From: Oscheius dolichura
Taxonomy: Eukaryota > Nematoda > Chromadorea > Rhabditida > Rhabditidae
Length of the DNA: 64,000 nt
Assembly (NCBI GenBank): GCA_932521035.1
Contig: OW051496.1
Coordinates: 11,098,001 to 11,162,000, forward strand
Direction: 5' to 3'
A program made the position numbers and the translations under genes. This document shows, piece after piece, positions 56,941 through 64,000 of this stretch. Numbering within the stretch: the stretch's first letter is position 1; the number at the start of each line of letters is the position of its first letter. The notes beneath the pieces were generated by a model that did not search any database, had not been told where the DNA came from, and saw only the letters and a program-made list of their open reading frames with translations.

Positions 56941-57237
56941 CGTGGTGAGTGCAGCGATTGGAGATCCACCCTACCCCATGACCTGCCTCAGTTCAGATGA
57001 ACTTATAGAGAGGCTTCAGGCTAGGAATAAACAGGCCGGACTCGCAGATCACTCGGCCGACCACAACACATGTATTTTTATGAGAGATTTTATTCCTTCG
57101 TCAGTTTTTTTATTCTTATTTCCTTCCCCTTTTCACGCCTATGAAAAAGAACGTGGAAATTATTATTTCCTCAATACGGGATGAGATCCGTTATTTGGGG
57201 TGTTCATCTACGGGATCAGTGCCGTAGATGAAGAAGG
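56941..57237. repeat. Structured repeat, copy C (interrupted)
   Basis: The left half (56941-57068) matches copy B and has AGTTC-AGAT-GAACT at 56990-57003. About 85 bp of T-rich sequence (57069-57150) then interrupts it. The right half has hairpin 3 (57170-57201, loop GATGAGAT) and hairpin 4 (57204-57233, perfect 11-bp arms, loop GATCAGTG). Confidence 0.8.
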
Positions 57238-57657
57238 GGATTATGTGATGAGGAGCAATTGGGTTGACGAAGAGGAGATGTGAAAAAATGGCCAAGATAT
57301 GCACGAAAATGAGATGTGCAGAAGGCCTGGGGGTGAATTAATTCAAACAAACCTAATAGAATCGGAGAAATCACCACAATCGAGTAGTTTTTGATAGTCG
57401 CGTCATGAGTATTTCCCATGTCCTATTTCATTTTTTACAATTCGTATTATCATGTTATTCTTCTTGTTTTCATAGTTTCACTTATATTTCTCAACTGTTT
57501 AGGTGGCTTTATTGCCTAATAGAGGGGTTAGTCATTTTATTCTCATTTCAGCATTGAATAAGCAGTTTTTATAAGATCAATGACTAGAAACGAAGACACC
57601 CTTCGTAACACACGAAGATTATCCAGTTGCTAAGGTAAGAGTATTTCTCATTTAATA
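57238..57657. other. Non-coding stretch before the BTB gene
   Basis: AT-rich with no supported gene. A short hairpin-like CTTCGTAACACACGAAG lies at about 57600-57616. Confidence 0.45.
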
Positions 57658-58689
57658 ATGGAGGGTAGCAATAAAAAGACGAAAGCAAAAATTGATGTGC
57701 ATGAAATTTAAAAAACAAATCGAGCCCGAGGCTTTGCTTTTTTAGACGTTTTTCCATTTTAGAAATGTATTCTTAGTAATTTACCTATTACATTTGGCGA
57801 TGAATCCCTTTCGGATGTTGTGCTTGTAGTTGAGAAACATGAGTTCTTTGTACACAGAAAGGTTAGTGTCGTTTAAATTGAGAAATCAATCTTGCTTTAG
57901 ATTCTCGCTTCCCGTTCTGACATCTTCGAACGAATGCTTTATGACGATTTCAAAAAGTTACACTTAGAAAATAGATAGTAATCTGAGTTTATAGGCTAAA
58001 GAAGATCGAATTAAAATAATAGATACAGATCCTGTAACATTCAGAAGACTTTTGGCATTGATTTATAGTGGTAAAATCGGGGATGTGCAGAAATTTCGGT
58101 TGAACCCAGTAAGTTTTACATTTTGCAAATTGCAACCAGTTTTTATTACACAGAATATAATTGAATGGACCAAATTGCACACCGACGACGTTGAACGTTC
58201 TTCAGATAACGAGCACCATTCACATCTCACGCTATTCACTAAAGACTTTTTACGAGGTCAGTAAACAAGTTAGTATATATTAAGAGCTCCACATTTCAGA
58301 ATTTTGGAGTTCCATTCGACCTCTTCTGGAAATTGCCGATCGTTTCAATGTTACTGCTTCTTTGAAGGAACATCTACGAGATGTAATTCCGCAAGATATG
58401 CAAATGGTTCGATCTTGTGTTATTTGCTTGAATGCATTTATTTTTGCAACGGAACAAGGCTTGGATATACCTAGAAAACCAGTTAGTAGAAATTATTACA
58501 AAATGAGTATTTTCCTAGACTAATTTCGACCATTCAGCCTTCACAGAATACTGTTTATATTTGATGTGCGATGGTGAAGAATACGGACCTAGTATCACCT
58601 ATGAGGATGTAAAACGCATGGTACGCAAAGGAGCCAGAGCCTATGAAAAACGAGTTAAAAATGGAGTCCACGCTTTTGAAGAAAATTAA
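57658..58689 (+). CDS. BTB/POZ domain protein, frame possibly disrupted
   Basis: The likely exons are 57658-57696 (MEGSNKKTKAKID), 57763-57861, 57901-about 57956, 57995-58108, 58154-58256, 58300-58481 and 58519-58689. BTB motifs run FGDESLSDVVLVVEKHEFFVHRK, ILASRSDIFERMLYDDFK, then KEDRIKIIDTDPVTF and RLLALIYSGKI, the core of a BTB fold (D-x-x-L-V-V, V-H-R-K-x-L-A-S-R-S, I-Y-S-G-K). The rest (LLEIADRFNVTASLKEHL) is BACK-like or another helical C-terminus, ending VHAFEEN. BTB proteins usually serve as cullin-3 adaptors or dimerisation modules. The junction between exons 3 and 4 cannot be joined in frame by any GT-AG pair I can find (a one-base discrepancy), so the gene is either decaying, misassembled, or spliced in a non-standard way. 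AATAAA lies near 58708. Confidence 0.65.
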
Positions 58690-58901
58690 ACTTTATTATT
58701 TGTTGCACAATAAATTCCTTTCAGTAACCAAAATCTTCAGAACAAGGCAAAATGCTTCTTTGATCATTGCAGCATCTCACATGAGCTGTCTTCTCAAAAA
58801 AAACAAAATGGTTTATCCTTCTGTGTCAAACCTATCTCCACTACATCTTTTTGTTTGTTTTATCGAAGCTATTCCATTTCAGAAATTTGTTCTTCCAAAC
58901 T

Positions 58902-59009
58902 ATGTCTTCTTCTATTGCTGAAAAGCAAGCGCCTATCAAATTTGGAGATGAATCCCTTTCGGATCTTGTCCTTGTTGTTGGAAAACAGGAGTTCTTTGTA
59001 CACAAAAAG
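58902..59009 (+). pseudogene. BTB gene fragment, second copy of exon 2
   Basis: Thirty-six codons from ATG end at a gttagc donor. FGDESLSDLVLVVGKQEFFVHKK is nearly the same as the BTB exon 57763-57861 and both use the same donor position. The N-terminus differs (MSSSIAEKQAPIK) and starts 19 nt after a tttcag. The following exon of the intact gene is only faintly recognisable at about 59025-59065 (cgttc..catcttcg) and is out of frame. This is most likely a partial, degenerated duplicate. Confidence 0.6.
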
Positions 59010-59159
59010 GTTAGCTTGTTTGCAACAAGAACGCCGTTCCCATCTTCGGCGTGCTCTCTGTTTCTCCTTGTCATAATGACGGAAGATGATAAAAGTACCA
59101 TTTTCCTTCCGATAATTGCATAAGTTGCCACGTTGCTCATTTTGCTGTAATATCGCATA

Positions 59160-59273
59160 GACAACCGACCGCCGATAGATATTCGGGGACATATGATTGT
59201 AATATTAGCGGAAGCTGGGCTTGATATATTACGGCTCAGGTGGGATGACCACATGATCTCTCCTTCGAGTGTG
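59160..59273 (+). other. Possible exon downstream of the BTB fragment
   Basis: An acceptor (atcgcatag) precedes about 36 codons (RPPIDIRGHMIVILAEAG..., then LDILRLRWDDHM) ending at a good donor gtgagt. It has no known domain and no partner exon can be fixed. Confidence 0.25.
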
Positions 59274-60248
59274 AGTCAGTCCTTTTATCAAATCTAGACG
59301 AGTTGTCACCAAGACGAAAAGATTAACTCGAAATATTATATGCGTCATGTGGCGCTCTGAAAAGTCTGTGAAACTGACAGACTGACTCATAAGAACTGAT
59401 CCATCATTCCGACGGACTCCTGCCGAGCCACAGCAGGTCTGCTCAGCAGGAAAAAAACGAAAATGCAACACATCTGGGATATAGTCGTAAAAATACTCTC
59501 GCAAAATAAAAAAGTATTTGTCAACGGCACAACCGGCACCTTTTGCTCGTCTGTCTGACCTTCATATATTTCTCATTTGTTGGTGGCGGTGACAACACTA
59601 ATTGAGCAATAAATAAAGTGACTGGATCCGCAGTGACAGATAGCCCTTGCCTGGTGGGCAAGGATTACGTCGAGCGAATTTCTACTGCCCTACGAAATGT
59701 TGACAAACTACTGGGCTGTTTTCATAGATGGGTTTCCCTTTATGTAAGGATTTCAGGCAATTTTGAATAGAAGATCGCTGCTGCAAAGAAGGTGTACATG
59801 AGGGAAAGAGAGAAATGCCAAGATATTGGAATGTTATCAAACAATTCAGGTTCTTTTCTAGAAATTCATTTGTTTCAGCTTTCCAACTTCGAAAAGATGT
59901 TTTCCATATGATGTTCAATAAGTATTGAAGGACTTTGCTCTGAATTCATGAAAATAAGGCTTACTGGCTCATGATTTCACATGCATTTGATGACTTCAAT
60001 TATATTTTGTCAACATTATTTTTATCTGTCCAAATGTTGCTACAAGAAGATGATCGTCTTCGTCCTTACGGCGCCTCGTCTCTTCCACTACTGGCTTCAA
60101 CTAGTTGATGTTTTTTACACGTCTCACACTAGACTTTCTCTTACTCATGATCTTCTCAAATTACCCGACAAAAAAATTTCCGCGTGCGATCCTCAGCTTC
60201 TTGTCGCCCCGCCCCCATGCCATTCGAGTGCGGAAGCCCGGCTGCATC
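59274..60248. other. Non-coding AT-rich stretch before the TSP1 gene
   Basis: No supported gene. Upstream of the TSP1 start codon there is an acceptor-like cctcag near 60196 and a short upstream ORF (ATG near 60218) whose TGA overlaps the main ATG. Confidence 0.5.
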
Positions 60249-63200
60249 ATGAGGACTACCGTAGTCCTTTTGCTCCTGGTAGCGGCTATATCTGAAGCGG
60301 GTGGGTCAATTAATACAATAAGATTTATAGCTACTCCCGTTTTCAAGGGGAAATCATCCATTTCAGCTCGAATTTCCGTCTCCCGAGGGAAAAAGGACCA
60401 TCCTAAGCCTAAAATTGACGAGTTATGTGCTCGTATGCACAACAATACTGCCCTGGAGGGAGCCGACCCTCTGATGATGCTTCAGGTAAGAGAAGAGAGT
60501 GAAATCTGGCTATTCGGATCCTATTCCTGGCTCTATTTGCCTACTTTCGAGATATTTTCTTATCAAAAAGTTCCAAACACAATTATCTTCCATCTCCTCC
60601 GTTGAAATTTCCTTTTAATGTTTTTATATTGTTCCTTCTGAGGTTTTATAGCTGTTTTTATAGACAAAAAGATGAAATATATTTAGGCAACGGCATACGA
60701 ATGTCAAAAACGATGCGTAGACATGTATCCGACTTGCTCTGCCGGTAAGTTCGCCTCTTTTCCCTTCTGTATCCATTTATTATGTCTAGAAGAGACAAAA
60801 ACGAGTAATTATTCGAAATGAAATGAATTTGTTTCGAGTTCAAATATCAACAAAAAAAGGGTTACAATTTTGCAAAGTTGTGATGTGATGTTCTTTGGGT
60901 CGCGCCTCAAGCATATGCTTACCCTTCTCGCCCGTCGAACTTGACAGCAGGCTGAAAAGTCTCGATTGCGCCATTGCGAAGAGTGTAACGCGCGCGAGAC
61001 GGGGATGAAGATGCCTGGGGGCAGGCAAAAGAAAAGTGACGAACAAGGAGACGACGGGGCAGGCCAATGACCTCGCTGTTTTTTCAGTCGTCTATTATTA
61101 TCTCCACAATGAGACGAAGCACCACTACTGCTATCTCTTTGAGCAGAACTCTGCCCACGAGAAGATGGAACTCGTCGAGCAGAAGGCCGACAACCGGAAG
61201 GATCTCGTCCGGATGCTCGAGATCGTCTCCAGTTGCCGCATGTTCGATGGCCATCCTCCCCTGCTGGAGGACGGCCACGCTTCTTCCACGGACAAGGTCG
61301 ACAGGAAGAAGAGACGTAAGCCTGGCCAGGCTGCCTTCAAAGAGAGCTATTTACAGAAATGGGAGAGGTGCCCCTGCAGGCAGGAGACTGGACGGATTGG
61401 TCTCCCTGTTCCAATGGAGGTGAGGGCATATCCAAATTATTACGTGGTTATAGGTCACGAGGTCCGCTCTCAGCCATGTGTCTATGGCCGGAAGATCCAG
61501 CGCCGTGGATGTCCTGCTCGCCAGTACCCGCAGAGGGCCCCCGCTCCTCCCGTGCTGGCTCCCGTCATCCATACGCCCTACCCCCAGGATCCTAGGCAGA
61601 GTCAGGATCCCCGTCTTTCTGACCCTCGCTATGCTCATGGAGGACAGCAAGGAGCGGTAGATCCCCGCCAGGACCCCCGGCTTCAGCAACAGCAGCATCC
61701 GGATCCTCGTCTCCAACAGCAACAACAGCAACATCCCGACCCGCGACAGGATCCTCGTCTCCAACAGCAGCAGCTCGACCCCAGGCAGGATCCCCGCCTC
61801 CAACAGCAACAACAACAACACATTGACCCTCGTCAAGATCCACGTCTACAACAACAACAGCAACAGCAGCCGGATCCTCGTCTCCAGCAGCAACAACAGC
61901 AACCTGACCCCCGGCAGGATCCCCGCTACCAGCAGCAGCAGCAACCGAATGGAGGACAGTCCCCTCTGGATGCTCAGGCCCAGGCTTACCAGCAGAGGAT
62001 GGCCCACTACCGAGAGAACCAGCGCCATCCTGCTGTCCAGCAGGCAGCCCCTTGTGTGGCCACAGAGCAGGGACTCGTCTGTGAAGATCCCCGACAGAGG
62101 CAGCCGCAGCTACCGAGCCACGGCCTTCAGCAGCAGACTCTCACCCATGGGCAGCCTCCTCAGACCCAGACCCATCAGCTCCGTCCTCAGGTGCAGGTCT
62201 CCCAGCCCTATCCTCCGACTTATGTGCCAGCTCCTCGAGCTGGTCCCGCTGCCGGCTATCGGCCGGCTCCTCCTCCGGCACCAGCTTGTAACGGGGTCGG
62301 ATGTGAGGTGCCAGCTTCTGTTCCTGGCCAGTGGTACGAGTGGAGCGACTTTAGTGAATGCAGTTGTACGTGTGGAGACGGTGTCAAGCAGAGGAGAAGG
62401 GAATGTGCTACCAATAACTGCCAGGTACAGAAGTCCCCCCTTTTTAGTCAAGGAAAATATCCTTTAGGGCCCAGAATATGAGCAGGCTCCCTGTAATCTC
62501 GGACCCTGCCAGACTTGGTCGGAGTGGTGTGAGTGGTCTACTTGTAGCGGCTCCTGTGGCCAGGGAGTGAAGACCCGTACCCGCTTCTGCCATCTGGGAA
62601 CTCAGCGCTGCGAGGGACCGGACTTCGAATCCTCTCCTTGCGATGCTGGACCGTGCCCGGAGTGGAGCCAATGGGAAGACTGGAACCAGTGCTCCGCCAG
62701 CTGCGGGCCAGGACTACAAGTCCGTCAACGCACCTGCCTGGGAGGAGTTCATGGAGACATCTGCCAAGGTAACCTTTGAAGCAGATAAAAATGCCCCCTT
62801 CAGGGCCACGTACGGAAGAGCGTTCCTGTGAATCCGCAGCTTGCTCCAGCTGGGCCGACTGGGCCGAATGGGGACAGTGCTCGTCTAGTTGTGGAGACGG
62901 CATGAAACGGCGAACGAGGATCTGCCAATATGGAACGGATTGCGCTGGCCCGGCCGAGGAGACCATGTTCTGTTACGGACCGCCGTGTGCCAGCTGGACA
63001 GAGTGGTGTGAATGGTCGGGATGCTCTTCAAAATGTGGTCCTGGACAGAGAACCCGCACCCGTGCCTGTCTCGGCTCTGATGGAAAAGAGAGCAGAGAGT
63101 GCCAGGGCAACAGTATTGTAAGTGAACAGGAGGGATAGATTAGACCCGGATTCAGGAGACCATCCTCTGCGAGGGGACAAACTGTTGCCGTTGGAGTGAG

Positions 63201-63625
63201 TGGTGCCACTGGTCAATGTGCGATAAGGAGTGCGGAGGAGGACAGAGCATCAGGACGAGGACCTGCAGCCGTGATGGAGGTAGGGGACTACTCAATTCTT
63301 TTTTAATGATCTGATATTCAGTTGGCTCGGATGACAATTGTCACTGTGATGGACCTGATCGCGAGGAGAAGGAATGCAACTCACAGTCCTGCTCTCCTCA
63401 ATGCACCTGGACCCAGTGGTGTGCCTGGAGTGACTGTAGCACGCAACTCTCCTGTGAGGTCTGTCCTCCCGCCTCCCGCCGGTCCTATTCCCCCCGTTTC
63501 AGGTCGGAGTACAGGCCCGCTCCCGACAGTGTGTAGGAGAACTCGGCTGCCACTGCCTCGGCCCGGCAGAAGAGAGCCAACAGTGCCGAGGACGCAATCC
63601 CTGCCCCCAGCAGCCGCCCTGTTAA
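60249..63625 (+). CDS. Secreted PAN-domain and thrombospondin type 1 repeat protein with DPR/poly-Q spacer
   Basis: Ten exons keep frame: 60249-60485, 60687-60744, 61088-61315, 61357-61419, 61454-62424, 62468-62768, 62804-63117, 63156-63279, 63322-63458 and 63503-63625, giving about 851 residues. A signal peptide (TTVVLLLLVAAISEA) leads to a Cys-bearing PAN/apple-like module (ECQKRCVDMYPTCSAVVYYY, then HHYCYLFEQNS), a basic KKR site, and a first TSP1 start (GDWTDWSPCSNGG). A Gln/Asp/Pro/Arg low-complexity region follows. Seven more TSP1 units then have W-x-x-W cores: WYEWSDFSEC, WSEWCEWSTC, WSQWEDWNQC, WADWAEWGQC, WTEWCEWSGC, WSEWCHWSMC and WTQWCAWSDC. TSP1 repeats usually bind matrix or receptors and carry C-mannose and O-fucose. 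No transmembrane helix is seen, so the protein is probably secreted. The short exon 61357-61419 is supported by restoring the first TSP1 frame. A 66-nt in-frame stretch in exon 1 (about 60297-60366, gtgggt to tttcag) may be a retained intron. Confidence 0.85.
61588..61947 (+). repeat. Tandem DPRQDPRLQQQQ-type repeat in the TSP1 protein
   Basis: About ten irregular units alternate Asp-Pro-Arg with runs of 4-7 Gln, encoded by mixed CAG/CAA codons and GAT-CCN-CGN. It splits the first TSP1 module from the other seven. Codon mixing suggests the amino-acid pattern, and not just slippage, is being kept. Confidence 0.9.
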
Positions 63626-64000
63626 CAGTTTATAGGATTTTTTCAAGAGCTTTATATTCTCCAAATGATATCTATGTGCCTTATTGCTGATTGCTCAAAA
63701 ACTGCCTCTTGTCTCTTTCTCATTCAAAGACAAAACTGCCTTATCAGAAGATATGTTCAAAATGAATTATTTTATTATATTTATCGCTCTCCGCTGGCCG
63801 AATCCCTGCCCGGAGGATGCGGTCTCCATAACAGGAGGATGGTCGTCTTCCTACCTAGAAGATTCCGGGGCCATCCACCGGGAAGATGATCATGTCCTAG
63901 AACGTCTGTCTTTTCACCCCATGAACCCTTTTTTCAAAACAAGGAGAAGAGAATGCTTTATATAAAAGAGCTGGCTGGAATGTCCACTTTATCCCGTATT
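63626..64000. other. 3' flank of the TSP1 gene to the window end
   Basis: No clear gene. An open frame from 63684 continues close to the end but has no domain. The segment carries several GGAGGATG/CATCCTCC-like words (63815-63880). Confidence 0.4.

Noticed and set aside
58841-59254. 137-codon frame on the minus strand
   Set aside because: It is antisense to the BTB fragment, whose similarity to the BTB exon fixes the coding strand as plus.
61036-62481. Single continuous 481-codon reading of the TSP1-gene middle
   Set aside because: Reading straight through destroys the first TSP1 module. Removing introns 61316-61356 and 61420-61453 restores GDWTDWSPC in frame, so the continuous reading includes intron sequence.

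Overview
The window is chromosomal DNA from a nematode. The clearest marker is a FLP-18 type neuropeptide precursor (ten copies ending PGVLRFG between dibasic sites), a nematode-specific gene. Most introns are only about 40-60 bp, ending in ttttag or tttcag, and many start codons lie a few bases after a 3' splice-site consensus, as expected of an SL trans-splicing nematode. The species cannot be named from the sequence. All exon boundaries come from reading GT-AG sites and checking phase by eye, with family similarity recalled from memory; no alignment was run.

Layout, left to right: a SynGAP/GAP-2 type RasGAP (771-9155, +); a giant filamin of the FLN-2/jitterbug type with three CH domains and about 24 filamin repeats (28201-9917, -); the flp-18-like neuropeptide gene (29745-28544, -); a gene-poor stretch (29746-35390); a CNNM magnesium transporter (35391-42085, +); a RASEF-like EF-hand/coiled-coil/Rab GTPase (45116-42353, -); a divergent 12-TM MFS transporter (45859-47799, +); a secreted Gly/Tyr/Pro-rich protein (48987-47870, -); a MEC-2/STO-type stomatin (50684-49190, -); an AT-rich, gene-poor stretch (50685-54118); a mitochondrial 3-hydroxyacyl-CoA dehydrogenase (55718-54550, -); a cluster of three structured repeats (56.2-57.24 kb); a BTB/POZ gene and a broken relative (57.66-59.3 kb); and a secreted PAN + thrombospondin-type-1 protein with a long DPR/poly-Q spacer (60249-63625, +).

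The genes are unrelated in pathway, but several fit a neuro-muscular/cortical theme: Ras signalling at membranes, actin crosslinking, neuropeptide, stomatin and extracellular TSP1 protein. This is ordinary eukaryotic gene order, with no prokaryotic-style gene system. A possible operon-like pair is the stomatin followed about 200 bp later by the Gly/Tyr-rich gene.

The most unusual element is the repeat family at 56.2-57.24 kb. Each copy carries a set of stem-loops. Six hairpins have CGG/CCG stems closing loops of exactly 8 nt, and at least two other stems show compensatory base changes between copies, which suggests a conserved RNA structure.
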